In this document: positions 1 to 9,029 of the stretch, piece after piece
Layout of the letters: the number at the start of each line of letters is the position of its first letter
Position numbering within the stretch: position 1 is the first letter of the stretch
NCBI GenBank assembly: GCA_040269895.1
Contig: CP158568.1
Location: 1,426,001-1,490,000 of the forward strand
From: Ancalomicrobiaceae bacterium S20
Lineage (GTDB): Bacteria > Pseudomonadota > Alphaproteobacteria > Rhizobiales > Ancalomicrobiaceae
Reading direction: 5' to 3'
DNA: 64,000 bases
The notes under the pieces: generated by a model
Told to the model about the DNA's origin: nothing
The model's input: only the letters and a program-made list of their open reading frames with translations
The model's database searches: none
Made by a program: the position numbers and the translations under genes

Positions 1-239
1 TGCTCGGCGTGCTGGTCTGCCGCAACATCGAGGAGGTCCGGCAGGGGCTCTCTTGGGTGCTCGGCACCAATCTCTACCCGCCCGAGGTCTATTTCCTGTC
101 GCGGATGAAGGCTGACATGCAGTCCGGCGAGACGACGGCCGTGGTGATCATGGCGCTCGTGCTGTCGCTGCTCGCCACGATCTATCCGGCCTGGAAGGCC
201 GCCAAGCTAGATCCGGTCGACGCGCTGAGGTACGAATGA
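1..239 (+). CDS. Lipoprotein-releasing ABC transporter permease (LolC/LolE family), C-terminal fragment
   Basis: Only the last ~79 codons are inside the window; the gene starts upstream. The visible part has a hydrophobic segment ([20 protein letters not shown]) and the ending [10 protein letters not shown], typical of the last transmembrane helix and C-terminus of LolC/LolE/MacB-type permeases. In the family this inner-membrane subunit helps move lipoproteins from the inner membrane to the LolA carrier. Its stop codon overlaps the start of lolD by four bases (ATGA), so the two are translationally coupled. LolC and LolE cannot be told apart from this fragment. Confidence 0.88.
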   Translation, partial: LGVLVCRNIEEVRQGLSWVLGTNLYPPEVYFLSRMKADMQSGETTAVVIMALVLSLLATIYPAWKAAKLDPVDALRYE

Positions 240-1015
240 GCCCGAAGATGCCGGATCAGGATCAGGATTTCGTGGCCGATCACCTTTCGGCCAATCAGCC
301 GGGGAGCGGCGTCGGTCGGCTCGGACTGGCGCCGGCCGACAAGCCTGTGCTGCGGCTCGCCGGCGTCGAACGCCGCTATGTGCAGGGCGAGCGGACGCTC
401 GACGTGTTGCGTGGTGCGGAGCTGGAGATTCGCGCCGGCGAGATCGTCGCGCTGATCGCGCCCTCGGGCGCCGGCAAGTCGACGCTCCTGCAGCTTGCGG
501 GTCTGCTCGAACGGCCGGACGGCGGCGAGGTGTTTCTCTCCGGCCGGGCTGCGGGAAAGCTCGACGACGCCGAGCGCACCGCGATCCGGCGGCTGGAGAT
601 CGGCTTCGTATACCAGTTCCACCATCTGCTGCCGGAGTTCACGGCGCTCGAAAACGTCATGCTGCCGCAGATGATCCGCGGCCTCGACGGCAAGACGGCG
701 TCGGAGCGGGCGAAGGAACTCTTGTCCTACATGAAGCTCGGCGAGCGCGTCGGCCATCGGCCGTCGGAACTGTCGGGCGGCGAACAGCAGCGCGTCGCCA
801 TCGCCCGCGCGGTCGCCAACGCGCCGCGGCTGCTGCTCGCGGACGAGCCGACCGGCAACCTCGATCCGAAGACCGCGCATTACGTTTTCGACGCGCTCTC
901 CGCGCTCGTGCGCGCCTCTGGCCTCGCGGCGCTGATCGCGACGCACAACATGGACCTTGCCGAGCGCATGGACCGGCGGATCACGCTCGAAGAGGGCAAG
1001 GTCGTCGAGATGTGA
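236..1015 (+). CDS. lolD: Lipoprotein-releasing system ATP-binding protein LolD
   Basis: ABC ATPase of 259 residues that powers lipoprotein release from the inner membrane with the upstream permease. Visible motifs are Walker A (APSGAGKST, residues 75-83; the usual first Gly is Ala), a Q-loop near [11 protein letters not shown], the signature LSGGEQQR and Walker B with DEPTGN. The DEPTGNLDP form and the pairing with a LolC/E permease separate it from general ABC importers. About 35 residues precede the conserved domain, longer than the family norm, so a start further in is possible, but the ATGA overlap with the permease supports this one. Confidence 0.92.
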   Translation: MSPKMPDQDQDFVADHLSANQPGSGVGRLGLAPADKPVLRLAGVERRYVQGERTLDVLRGAELEIRAGEIVALIAPSGAGKSTLLQLAGLLERPDGGEVFLSGRAAGKLDDAERTAIRRLEIGFVYQFHHLLPEFTALENVMLPQMIRGLDGKTASERAKELLSYMKLGERVGHRPSELSGGEQQRVAIARAVANAPRLLLADEPTGNLDPKTAHYVFDALSALVRASGLAALIATHNMDLAERMDRRITLEEGKVVEM

Positions 1016-1044
1016 GCGCGCGCGGTTCGCGCGCGCTCGGGGGC

Positions 1045-1503
1045 TCACCAGCTACCGGTGTTCGGCATGCTCGCCCACGGCTCGGCAGGGGCCTTGCGCT
1101 CGCCTTTTTGGAGGATCTCGATCGAGATCAGGTCTGGCGAGCGGACGAAGGCCATGTGGCCGTCGCGCGGCGGGCGGTTGATGGTGACGCCGGCGGCCAT
1201 CAGCTTGGCGCAGGTCGCGTAGATGTCGTCGACCTCGTAGGCGAGGTGGCCGAAATTGCGGGCCGAGCCGTAGTCTTCCGGCTCCCAGTTGTAGGTCAGT
1301 TCCAGGCACGGCGCGTCGCGGCGGCCGCTCGCGAGCGCGGCGTCGACCGCGGCGCGATCCTCGTCGGCGCAGAGGAACACCAGTGTGAAGCGGCCGGTCT
1401 CGGAGTCCATCCGCCGGACCTCCACCAGGCCGAACTTGTTGACCCAGAAATCGAGGCTTTCCTCGAGATTGCGGACGCGCACCATCGTGTGCAGATATCG
1501 CAT
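1045..1503 (-). CDS. gloA: Lactoylglutathione lyase (glyoxalase I)
   Basis: Cytoplasmic 152-residue vicinal-oxygen-chelate enzyme that converts the methylglyoxal-glutathione hemithioacetal to S-lactoylglutathione. The four metal ligands can be placed: His5 (MRYLHTM), Glu68 (LELTYNW), His86 (NFGHLAYEV) and Glu129 (ISIEIL). The spacing His5-Glu68 is about 12 residues longer than in E. coli GloA because of an insert around residues 46-63. It converges on lolD with a 29-base gap and stands apart from the sirtuin, which is transcribed the other way. Confidence 0.93.
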   Translation of the reverse strand: MRYLHTMVRVRNLEESLDFWVNKFGLVEVRRMDSETGRFTLVFLCADEDRAAVDAALASGRRDAPCLELTYNWEPEDYGSARNFGHLAYEVDDIYATCAKLMAAGVTINRPPRDGHMAFVRSPDLISIEILQKGERKAPAEPWASMPNTGSW

Positions 1504-1541
1504 GGGTTCGGTTCCTCCGATCGGTTCGCTTTCGAGGTGAC

Positions 1542-2303
1542 ATGCATATCGTCGAGACCGTGTCGGAGCAAAGACGACTGCTCGCTCAACTGATCGCGAG
1601 CTCCGAGCGCGTCGTCGCCTTCACCGGCGCCGGCATCTCGACCGAATCGGGCATTCCGGACTTCCGCTCGCCGGGTGGCCTGTGGTCGCGGATGAAGCCG
1701 ATCGAATACGCAGACTTCGTCGCTTCGGAGGGCGCGCGTCTGGAGGACTGGCGGCGGCGCTTCCATTTCCTGCGCGCGTTCCAGGCGGCCGAGCCGAACA
1801 TCGCACACCGGACGCTGGCGCGGCTGGCGGCCGAGCGGCGGGTGATCGGGGTGGTCACGCAGAACATCGACGGGCTGCATCAGCGCGCCGGCACGCCGCC
1901 GGACCGGCTGGTCGAGCTGCATGGCAACGGCACCTATGCGACCTGCCTGACCTGCAACGAAAGGGCTGAATACGACGGGCTGGAGGCCGAGATCGCCGCG
2001 ACCGGCGAGGCGCCGCGCTGCCGGCATTGCGGCGGGCTGCTCAAGGCGGCGGTGATCTCGTTCGGCCAGTCCCTGAACCCGGCGGCGATGTGGGCGGCGG
2101 AGGAACTCGCCGAGGAGGCCGATCTCTATCTGGCGATCGGTTCGTCGCTGGTCGTGCAGCCTGCGGCAACGTTTCCGGTCATCGCCAAACGGGCCGGAGC
2201 GCGGCTCGTGATCGTCAATCGCGAAGCGACGCCGCTCGATGCCCTCGCTGATCACGTGCTCCGAGGGCCAATCGGCACAGTGTTCGACTTCTCAGTATCT
2301 TGA
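1542..2303 (+). CDS. cobB: NAD-dependent protein deacylase (sirtuin, CobB type)
   Basis: Class III sirtuin of 253 residues that removes acyl groups from protein lysines using NAD. The NAD-binding GAGIS motif is at residues 29-33, followed by [16 protein letters not shown] is at 106-113 with catalytic His127 in ELHGN. Zinc cysteines are Cys135, Cys138, Cys160 and Cys163. A Met/Trp-rich stretch ([12 protein letters not shown]) takes the place of the Tyr/Arg pair that marks desuccinylases, so simple deacetylation is more likely. Divergent from gloA with only 38 bases between starts, so the promoters must overlap. Confidence 0.92.
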   Translation: MHIVETVSEQRRLLAQLIASSERVVAFTGAGISTESGIPDFRSPGGLWSRMKPIEYADFVASEGARLEDWRRRFHFLRAFQAAEPNIAHRTLARLAAERRVIGVVTQNIDGLHQRAGTPPDRLVELHGNGTYATCLTCNERAEYDGLEAEIAATGEAPRCRHCGGLLKAAVISFGQSLNPAAMWAAEELAEEADLYLAIGSSLVVQPAATFPVIAKRAGARLVIVNREATPLDALADHVLRGPIGTVFDFSVS

Positions 2304-2559
2304 GAGCCGATCCTCAAGCAGATGTCGAACAAGGAGAGCGCAAGCTCCACTGTGCATTCGAGGCGCTTCGGCAGGTCTCGCGGTGTGCTGCGACTGAGCG
2401 GTGGATTTTCACAGTTTCAGTGACAAGGACCGGCGTGGGCTCTGTCAACGCTGATCGGGGATGTTATGCTTCGGTTCATAGAATCATCCGTGTCGGAGGA
2501 AGCCGGCATACGAAAGCCCGTCGGGGGGACGGCGCGGATCGAAGCAGGGGGTAGTCGGT

Positions 2560-3138
2560 ATGGGGGCCAAGTTTTCGCCAGACGCCCAACCAAGCCTCGA
2601 CATCATCGACGACAGTGCCGTCGATGTGATCGAAGTGGCGGGGACCATCAAGTGGTTCGACATTGCCAAGGGGTACGGTTTCATCGTGCCCGACAATGGG
2701 TTGCCCGACATCCTGCTGCATGTGACCTGCCTCAGGCGTGACGGTTTCCAGACCGCCTATGAGGGTGCGCGCGTGGTGGTCGAGGTGCTCGACCGGCCGC
2801 GAGGGCTGCAGGCGCTGCGCATCCTGCACATGGACGAGACGAGCGCGGTCCATCCCTCGCAGCTGCCGCCGTCGCGTGCGCATGTGCAGGTGGTGCCGTC
2901 GAGCCCGGTCGAGCGCGTGACGGTGAAATGGTTCAACCGCGTCAAGGACTTCGGCTTCCTGACCCGCGGTGACGGCACGCCCGACATCTTCATCCACATG
3001 GAGACCCTGCGCCGCTTCGGCATCACCGAATTGCGCCCCGGCCAGACGGTCCTGGTTCGCTTCGGCGAAGGCCCGAAGGGGCTGATCGCGGCCGAGATCC
3101 GGCCGGACGCCGGCGCGCACATCCCGGCCTCGCACTGA
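2560..3138 (+). CDS. Double cold-shock-domain protein
   Basis: 192 residues with two CspA-type OB folds. Domain 1 covers about residues 27-90 ([15 protein letters not shown], then DILLHVTCL), domain 2 about 118-183 ([15 protein letters not shown], then DIFIHMETL). They are joined by a Pro/Ser-rich linker. The RNP1-like aromatic patches are present in both, though the second has DFGFL where single-domain Csps have GFGFI. Tandem cold-shock proteins of this size are common in alphaproteobacteria and bind single-stranded RNA/DNA. It is a single-gene unit; the 256 bases upstream hold no other gene and are the likely promoter and leader. Confidence 0.9.
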   Translation: MGAKFSPDAQPSLDIIDDSAVDVIEVAGTIKWFDIAKGYGFIVPDNGLPDILLHVTCLRRDGFQTAYEGARVVVEVLDRPRGLQALRILHMDETSAVHPSQLPPSRAHVQVVPSSPVERVTVKWFNRVKDFGFLTRGDGTPDIFIHMETLRRFGITELRPGQTVLVRFGEGPKGLIAAEIRPDAGAHIPASH

Positions 3139-3410
3139 GGCCGGAGACGGGCTCGAGATCTGGCGGCGCGCCTGGCGCGCCGCTCGGGTGTTTTGAGTAG
3201 GGCGCCGGTGTCTTTTGGAAGTGCTGGTGTTTCAGAAGTTCCGGTGTCTGGCGGGGCCCTTGTCGGATTGACTGACGGCAGGGCGCAGATTGCTTGGTCC
3301 GATGCCGGCGCTTTGACGCGATCGGCGCTCGGGTTCGCCGATGGGCGGGGCCCACCCACGGTCTGCTGCTTGATCTTTGCGCCGGTCGGGGCTTCCAGGC
3401 CGGCGTTTTG

Positions 3411-4454
3411 TCATCCATGGCCGTCCAGCACCGCCGTGACGGCTCCATCCGCATCACGGACTTCGCCGCTGAGGCCGTCGCGACGGGCGCGGACGACCAG
3501 CGTCGCGAGCGTGTTCTCCTCGTCGGGATCGTCGGGCGCGGCGCGGTGGATCGGTAGATCGCCGGCCGTGTCGCCGAGAAAGACCTGCGGAGCGATCGTG
3601 GGATCCCGGGTCAGGATCGTGTCGGCACGCTGCTGCCGCGCGGCCGACGAGGCCGTGACGATCTGCGGCGTGTCCCGCATCGCGGTGTGGACGAGGTGAT
3701 TGGCGTGGGCGCTCGGACGGTCGAGCGCGACCACCGAGACGGCCGCGCCCGTGAACTCGATGCTGATCAGACGCCGATCGCCGGCCTGGGCCACCGCGAA
3801 ATGGAAGCCGCCGGCGCGCGGGTTATCCATCACGAGCCGCGCCGCGGCATCGAGATCCGGGCTGTCGAGCAGCGCGCGACCGAGGATCATGCGCGGTAGA
3901 CCGGCTTCGCCCGCACGCACACCCATGCCGATCGGACGCACGTTGTTGACCGTGGCGACCAACCCGTGCGCGTTCCAGCCGAAGGCGTTGCCGGGCAGCG
4001 AGCCCGGATAGGCGAAGGCGGTCAGCGCCGGGCCGCCGTCGATTCTCGCTTCGACCAGTGCGCAGGCACCACGAAAGGCCGGATCGCCGTCTTCGTTATG
4101 GGCGATCAGCGGTTCGTCGCCGGGAACGAGCAGCGTCGTGCAGCCTTCCGGCACATCGGGCACGGCCGCCGCGGCGCGGAGGTCGCCGCGGCAATGCCAG
4201 GCGAAGACATCGGTCTCGGGCAGGCCGAGGCCCTCGGCGAGCCCGGCGATCTCGGCGCGATGACGGGGAAGCCGTTCGGCGACCAGCCGCTCCATGCGCA
4301 GCACGCGGTCGTCGTCGCGAAACGCGGTGATCTCGGCCCAGCCGCGCGTGGCGGTCAGATAGCCGTGCACCGCGGCGGCGCCGAAGCGGCCGAGCGCGAC
4401 GCCGAAGTCGCGCGGCGTGCCGGAAAAGGCGAGGCGGGTCAGGGTCGTCGGCAT
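3411..4454 (-). CDS. C45-family autoproteolytic acyltransferase/hydrolase
   Basis: 347 residues resembling the acyl-CoA:6-aminopenicillanic acid acyltransferase / isopenicillin N acyltransferase family (peptidase C45), which are Ntn hydrolases activated by self-cleavage. The expected cleavage site is visible as Gly104-Cys105 (EGCTTLLV), followed by the NEDGDP motif of the active site. The frame is open upstream beyond this Met, but that part reads antisense to the LysR gene; Met at 4454 is chosen because homology starts there. It follows the LysR gene by 8 bases on the same strand, so it is probably co-transcribed. Substrate unknown; amide hydrolysis is as likely as acyl transfer. Confidence 0.82.
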   Translation of the reverse strand: MPTTLTRLAFSGTPRDFGVALGRFGAAAVHGYLTATRGWAEITAFRDDDRVLRMERLVAERLPRHRAEIAGLAEGLGLPETDVFAWHCRGDLRAAAAVPDVPEGCTTLLVPGDEPLIAHNEDGDPAFRGACALVEARIDGGPALTAFAYPGSLPGNAFGWNAHGLVATVNNVRPIGMGVRAGEAGLPRMILGRALLDSPDLDAAARLVMDNPRAGGFHFAVAQAGDRRLISIEFTGAAVSVVALDRPSAHANHLVHTAMRDTPQIVTASSAARQQRADTILTRDPTIAPQVFLGDTAGDLPIHRAAPDDPDEENTLATLVVRARRDGLSGEVRDADGAVTAVLDGHG

Positions 4455-4462
4455 GGAGGGCG

Positions 4463-5464
4463 TCACGGCCCGGGCTCCGATTCCGCTTGCGATTTGGGGC
4501 GCGGCTCGAGGCGCGGATCTGAGCGCGGCTCCGGGCGGCGTTGCGGAACCGCCATGCCTGGAATGTAGCCGTCGGAGACGAATGCGCGGCAGTGGGCTTC
4601 GAACGCGCCCATCAGCCGCGACTTGCGGCGGCCTTCGAGCGTGGCGGCGCCGATCACCATGGCGCGGTGATCGCCGGTCAGTTCGATCCGCACGACGCGG
4701 CGACCGTCGAGGGCGAGATCGGAGCGCGGCCGGACATTGGCGAGCGTGTAGCCGTAGCCGTTGGCGACCATCGTGCGCACGACCTCCTGATGCGGCGAGC
4801 GCGAATGGATGCGCGGCGTCAGGCCGTCCTTGTAGAACAGCGCGAGGAAGTATTCCCGGCTGATCGGCAGATCGAGCAGGATCAGCGGCTCCTCGGCGAT
4901 CTGGCGCAGCGAGACGCTGGAATGGCGGGCGAGCGGATGGATCTCGCTGACGACGACGTGCGCGGGCAGGCTCGCGAGCGGCGTGAAGGCGATATCGTCC
5001 GGCACCAGCAGATCGTAGGTGATCACCACGTCGATCTCGGCCCGACGCAGGCCGTCGATCAGGCGCTCGTGGTCGGCCTCGACATGGCGCAGGCGCGCGC
5101 CCGGATAGGCGGCGGTGAAGGCGTGCGACAGTTCCGGCAGCACCATCGGCGCGAGCGTCACCATGCAGCCGACGGTCAGCTCGCCGCGGATCTGGTCGAT
5201 CGCCTCGGAGGCGACGGCATAGAGGCCTTCGGCCTGCTCGACGAGCTTCTTCGCCTCGGCGAGCACCGTGCGGCCGACCGGCGTCAGCGTCAGGCCCTGG
5301 GCATGGTGGCGGACGAAGAGCTGGACGCCGAGTTCCTGCTCGAGATGCGAGATGGCGGTCGAAATCGACGGCTGCGAGATCGCGATCCGCTCGGAGGCGA
5401 GCGTGATCGAGCCGGTCTCGCCGGCGGCGATGAAATAGGTGAGCTGTCTCAGCGTGAAGCGCAT
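4463..5464 (-). CDS. LysR-family transcriptional regulator
   Basis: 333 residues. The N-terminal winged helix-turn-helix (residues 1-60, TLRQLTYFIAAGETGSITLA ... QPSISTAISHLEQELG) is followed by a periplasmic-binding-like effector domain (about 90-295) and a Pro/Arg/Glu-rich tail of about 35 residues that is unusual for the family. It sits between the C45 hydrolase and DUF1028 on the same strand, so it may control the cluster from within, although LysR genes are more often divergent. It is the second LysR of the cluster (the other is at 9030-9908). Confidence 0.88.
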   Translation of the reverse strand: MRFTLRQLTYFIAAGETGSITLASERIAISQPSISTAISHLEQELGVQLFVRHHAQGLTLTPVGRTVLAEAKKLVEQAEGLYAVASEAIDQIRGELTVGCMVTLAPMVLPELSHAFTAAYPGARLRHVEADHERLIDGLRRAEIDVVITYDLLVPDDIAFTPLASLPAHVVVSEIHPLARHSSVSLRQIAEEPLILLDLPISREYFLALFYKDGLTPRIHSRSPHQEVVRTMVANGYGYTLANVRPRSDLALDGRRVVRIELTGDHRAMVIGAATLEGRRKSRLMGAFEAHCRAFVSDGYIPGMAVPQRRPEPRSDPRLEPRPKSQAESEPGP

Positions 5465-5513
5465 GTCCCACCCGGCCGCATGGGCCGCTCCCGGCTACTT
5501 GCGGAGGCCGGCC

Positions 5514-6187
5514 TCACTCGTCGCCCGGCACGCCGTAGCGCGGGGCGGCCGTCGGGTTGAGCGCGCGGGTGACGTAGTCGTCGAGCTGCGGCTTGTAGAT
5601 GTCCCAAAGCGCCGCGAGCCGGCCGACCGGGTCGGCATCGTCCCAGTCGACCCGCAGGTCGGCGATCGGCCAGGGACGTCGCCGACCATCAGCAGGCCGG
5701 CGGAGTGCACCGGGCCGGCTTCGCCGCCGCTGGCGAGCCCGGCTTTGAGCGTGGCGATCAGGCGATCGCCGAGGTCGCCGGTCGCGGCCTCGAAGGCGGC
5801 GACCATGGCGGCCGGCACGCCGTCATGGGCGAGCAGGTTACCGGCCGACGCGCAATCGCGACCGCGCGCTTCGCCCGTGATGCCGAGGCCGCGGCCGCCG
5901 GTGTGGATCGCGACGCGGCCCCGGCCGTCGACCGCCACCACCTGGCGGAATTCCATGTGCTCGCGCGAGCCGGCGAGCACCTGAACCGCCTCGGGCGCCG
6001 AGGCGCCGAGCGCCATCAGGTCGAGAGCGGCGGGGCCGAGGCGGGGATCGGTGACGTTCTGCGAGCAGACCGCGCCGACGCGGCCGCGCGCGTGGGCGCA
6101 GCGCGCCGCCACCGCCGGCGACGAGGACGAGATCACGATGCCGAAACGGCCGGTCTTGGCGCAGCGCGCGGCGATGGAGAATGTCAC
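5514..6187 (-). pseudogene. DUF1028 Ntn-hydrolase-like protein, split by a -1 frameshift
   Basis: Starts with GTG. Residues 1 to ~170 match the DUF1028 family: MTFSIAAR with Thr2 as the presumed N-terminal nucleophile, GRVGAVCSQNVTDPRLG, and LLMVGDVP. At 5672-5675 (CCC on the coding strand) the frame slips. The downstream frame continues exactly as the family expects, with WPIADLRVDWDDADPVG and ending RYGVPGDE at a stop at 5514-5516. The span is one base short of 225 codons, so a single missing base restores a 224-residue protein. The unshifted frame would run to 5495 with an unrelated Ser/Arg/Thr-rich tail. It may be a recent mutation or a sequencing error. Same strand as ridA. Confidence 0.82.
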
Positions 6188-6277
6188 GGCGGTCGGATCC
6201 CCGATCTGTTGGCGTCCTGATGGCGCCGACGCTTAGAGCACGAATTCCTGACTATTCGGTCAAAGTGGCCGTTCCGC

Positions 6278-6697
6278 TCAATCCGGGATCACGGCGGTGG
6301 CGTCGATCTCGACGAGCCAGGTCGGGCGGGCGAGCGCCACCACGACCAGACCCGTGCAGACCGGATGCACGCCTTGGGTATATTCGCCCATGACCCGATA
6401 AACGGCCTCTCGATGCCGGATATCGGTCAGATAGACGACCAGCTTGCACAGATGCGACATGTCCGCGCCGGCCTCGGCCAGAAGCTGGCGGATGTTCTGC
6501 ATCACCTTGTGCGCCTGCGCGGTCGGATCGCCGATGCCGACGTCCTCGGCGGTGTCGAGATCCTGCGGGCACTGGCCGCGCAGGAACACCATGGTGCCGC
6601 GCGCGACCACGGCCTGGGCGAGATCGTTGGAGAGCTTCTGCTCCGGATAGGTATCGCGGGTGTTGAACGGACGGATGCGGCGATGGGCCATCGACAT
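6278..6697 (-). CDS. RidA/YjgF/YER057c-family protein
   Basis: 139 residues. RidA proteins are small trimeric enzymes that hydrolyse reactive enamine/imine intermediates to keto products and ammonia. The family pattern is visible in YPEQKLSNDLAQAV, VVARGTMVFLRGQCPQD, HKVMQNIRQLLAEAGAD and ARPTWLVEIDATAVI. The catalytic Arg of classical RidA (usually in a CRV/ARP context near the end) fits ARPTWLVE. Two starts are close: 6697 and an in-frame ATG at 6691, which is better spaced from GAGG. Sits between the flavin reductase and DUF1028, so it may remove an imine formed in the same pathway. Confidence 0.87.
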   Translation of the reverse strand: MSMAHRRIRPFNTRDTYPEQKLSNDLAQAVVARGTMVFLRGQCPQDLDTAEDVGIGDPTAQAHKVMQNIRQLLAEAGADMSHLCKLVVYLTDIRHREAVYRVMGEYTQGVHPVCTGLVVVALARPTWLVEIDATAVIPD

Positions 6698-6725
6698 GTC
6701 CTCGTCAGCGGATGAAGGGGCGGGA

Positions 6726-7322
6726 TCAGGCGGAGAGCGGGGCGAGACGGCGGTAGCGCCGCTCGGCGTAGACGAGCGCGGACCCGGCCGCCGAGCCGGG
6801 AACGACCGCCTCGACGGCACCGAACAGGATCAGATGCGTGCCGACCCGACTCGTCTCGGCGAGCCGGCATTCGAAGGTGGCGCGGGCGTCGACAAGGCGC
6901 GGGCAACCGGTCGTGCCCGGCTCCCATTCGACCGCGTCGAAGCGTTCGGGACCGGCAATGCCGGTGCGTCCGGCGAAAAGGTCGGCGGTCGCGGCATCGT
7001 GGTCGCCGAGCACGTTCACGGCAAAGGTGCCGTTCGAGAGGATCGCCGCCGCGGTCGGGCTGTCGGCGCGGACGCAGACGAGCAGGGTCGGGCGCTCGCC
7101 ATCGGCGGAGACCGAGGTCAGGCTCGATACGGTCAGGCCCGAGCGTCCGGCGGGGCCGTCGGTCGCAACGACCGCCACGGTCGTTGCCGTTCCGGCCATG
7201 CCGTCGAGAAAGGCGGCGCGCAGCAGGGTCGCCGCCCCGGTCGCCAGCGTCCGGAGCGCGGTCATGTCGGCTGGTTCGGCGCCGGGCGCGATCCGGACGG
7301 GCACGTTCGGGGAGGCGGTCAT
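6726..7322 (-). CDS. Flavin reductase (HpaC-like component of a two-component monooxygenase)
   Basis: 198 residues of the FMN-binding split-barrel flavin reductase family (GLTVSSLTSVSADGERPTLLVCV, FAVNVLGDH, GTHLILFGAVEAV). It supplies reduced flavin to the oxygenase encoded just upstream. There are only 5 bases between the oxygenase stop and this start, with a GGAG ribosome site inside the end of the oxygenase gene, so the two form one translational unit. An N-terminal extension of about 20 residues precedes the domain. Confidence 0.88.
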   Translation of the reverse strand: MTASPNVPVRIAPGAEPADMTALRTLATGAATLLRAAFLDGMAGTATTVAVVATDGPAGRSGLTVSSLTSVSADGERPTLLVCVRADSPTAAAILSNGTFAVNVLGDHDAATADLFAGRTGIAGPERFDAVEWEPGTTGCPRLVDARATFECRLAETSRVGTHLILFGAVEAVVPGSAAGSALVYAERRYRRLAPLSA

Positions 7323-7327
7323 GGTGT

Positions 7328-8851
7328 TCACTCCGCGGCCGTGCGGTTCATGATGCCGGCGTCGAACCAGCGGCTGACCGCGCTGTCGCCGGGCGTCCGG
7401 GTGGTCGGGCCCATCACACGGTCCGACAGGCCGGCGGCCTTGCGGACGAAATCGAGCGGGCCGTCCCAGTCGAAGTTGCGGTAGACCGCCGCGAGATGCG
7501 CGTAAGGCGGCGACTGGGCGAAGAGCTGGAAGGTCAGCCGGTGGCCGGCATAGTCGGAGTTCAGGATGTCGCGCGCGAAGGCGAGCAGCTTGCGACGGTC
7601 CTCGGCGACCCAATCCTCGTTGACCTTGTAGAACTTCTCCAGCCAGGGCTTGGCTTCGGGGTGGGCGAAGGTGGCCGCGTCCGGCGTCACGCAGATCTGG
7701 CCGCCGCAGAGCTCGCGGGCGATGTGCATCATCTCGTGAAGCTGCGAGCAGGCGAGCACGCGCCCGGTATAGAGCAGCGACTGGTTCGGCATCAGGAGCC
7801 CGCCCGGCGAACGCTCGGCGAGCGTGATCGCGCCGGTCAGATGGGCGTTGATGCCCTCGCGATAGACGGCGAGCTGGGCGAGCTTCTCCTGCACCGCCTG
7901 CTGCTTGTCGAGACCGGTCTGGCGCGCGTTGAACAGCGCCGCACCGATCAGCATGTCGGCGAGCTTCAGATTGCGCTGCACGTAGGCGAAGGCCGAATAA
8001 CGATGCAGCGTCGCGCGGATGAACATTGCCGCCTTGGTGTGGCGGTAGAACAGCACGTTCTCCCAGGGGATCAGCACGTCGTCGAACACGACCAGCGCAT
8101 CGACCTCGTCGAAGCGGTTCGAGACCGGATAGTCTTCAATCGGCCGGCGACCGGCGAAGCCGGTGCGGCAGATGAACTTCAGGCCCGGCGAGCCGAGATC
8201 GCAGATGAAGCCGACCGCATAGTCGGAATAGGCGCTGTCGCCCCAGTTGGCGATGGTCGGCTTGGTGAAGGCCTGGTTGGCGTAGGCGGCGGCCGTCTCG
8301 TATTTGGCGCCGCGCACGACGATGCCGGCGTCGGTCTCCTTCACGACATGCAGCAGCATGTCCGGATCCTGCGCCTGCGGCGGCTTCGAGCGGTCGCCCT
8401 TCGGATCGGTGTTGGCCGAGACGTGGAACGGGTCGTTGTGGAGGACGCGCAGGATGTGGTTGCGAATGTTCTCCGAGAAGCGCGGATCGACCTCGTTGAG
8501 CACGTCCTGGCCGTCGAACAGCGACCACATCTCGCCGACGGTCTCGTCGCCGACGCGGGTGACGATACCGCCGACCTCCTCGAGCACGGTGTCGGTCGCG
8601 CGGCGCTTGTCCCACCAGTCGCCCTGCGTCTTCGGCAGCTTGTTGCCGATGCCGTGGGTCTGACCCTCCTCGGTGTAGGTCATCACGTCGCGGGTGCGCG
8701 CATCCCACTGCATGTCGTAGATGCGGGCGCGGATGTCGACGAGCGGCTTGAACATCGGATGGCTCGGCACGTCCTTGACGCGCTCGCCGTCGATGAAGAC
8801 CTCGCGGCCGTCGCGGATCGACTCGCGGTACTGGTCGCCGGTGCGGATCAT
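7328..8851 (-). CDS. 4-hydroxyphenylacetate 3-monooxygenase family oxygenase (HpaB type)
   Basis: 507 residues, the usual length for the FADH2-dependent HpaB/PvcC/TcpA-like aromatic hydroxylases. Recognisable blocks are the N-terminal GDQYRESIRDGREVFIDGERVKDV, the flavin region HVVKETDAGIVVRGAK, and VDALVVFDDVLIPWENVLFYR. A strong AAGGAG ribosome site precedes the ATG. These enzymes ortho-hydroxylate phenols using reduced flavin from a partner reductase, here the next gene. The usual 4-HPA meta-cleavage genes (hpaDEFGHI) are absent, so the true substrate may be another phenol, perhaps a nitrogen-containing one given the neighbours. Confidence 0.9.
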   Translation of the reverse strand: MIRTGDQYRESIRDGREVFIDGERVKDVPSHPMFKPLVDIRARIYDMQWDARTRDVMTYTEEGQTHGIGNKLPKTQGDWWDKRRATDTVLEEVGGIVTRVGDETVGEMWSLFDGQDVLNEVDPRFSENIRNHILRVLHNDPFHVSANTDPKGDRSKPPQAQDPDMLLHVVKETDAGIVVRGAKYETAAAYANQAFTKPTIANWGDSAYSDYAVGFICDLGSPGLKFICRTGFAGRRPIEDYPVSNRFDEVDALVVFDDVLIPWENVLFYRHTKAAMFIRATLHRYSAFAYVQRNLKLADMLIGAALFNARQTGLDKQQAVQEKLAQLAVYREGINAHLTGAITLAERSPGGLLMPNQSLLYTGRVLACSQLHEMMHIARELCGGQICVTPDAATFAHPEAKPWLEKFYKVNEDWVAEDRRKLLAFARDILNSDYAGHRLTFQLFAQSPPYAHLAAVYRNFDWDGPLDFVRKAAGLSDRVMGPTTRTPGDSAVSRWFDAGIMNRTAAE

Positions 8852-8967
8852 GGGGGCATCTCCTTGCGACGGGCGCCCGGATCGCGGTGCGGATCGGGGC
8901 GGAATATCGGTGTCGCGGAGAGAATGGCGCGCGGCGTTCTTCGGGAAAAATAGTCTTTTCGGCTCTT

Positions 8968-8990
8968 CTGCTTCGGGGTTTGCGAAGCAG
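8968..8990. promoter_or_regulatory. Inverted repeat between the LysR gene and hpaB-like gene
   Basis: Perfect 8-base arms, CTGCTTCG and CGAAGCAG, separated by GGGTTTG, in the 178-base gap upstream of the oxygenase start. On the minus strand a TTTTT run lies about 15 bases beyond the hairpin, too far for a clean intrinsic terminator. It could be an operator for one of the LysR proteins or a weak terminator for the LysR gene. Confidence 0.45.
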
Positions 8991-9029
8991 GTCCGAGCAC
9001 GCCGGCACAGGCGATGCGGGGCGCGCGGA

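Noticed and set aside
2300-2554. 84-codon frame between the sirtuin and the cold-shock gene
   Set aside because: No ribosome site or homology; likely leader region of the cold-shock gene.
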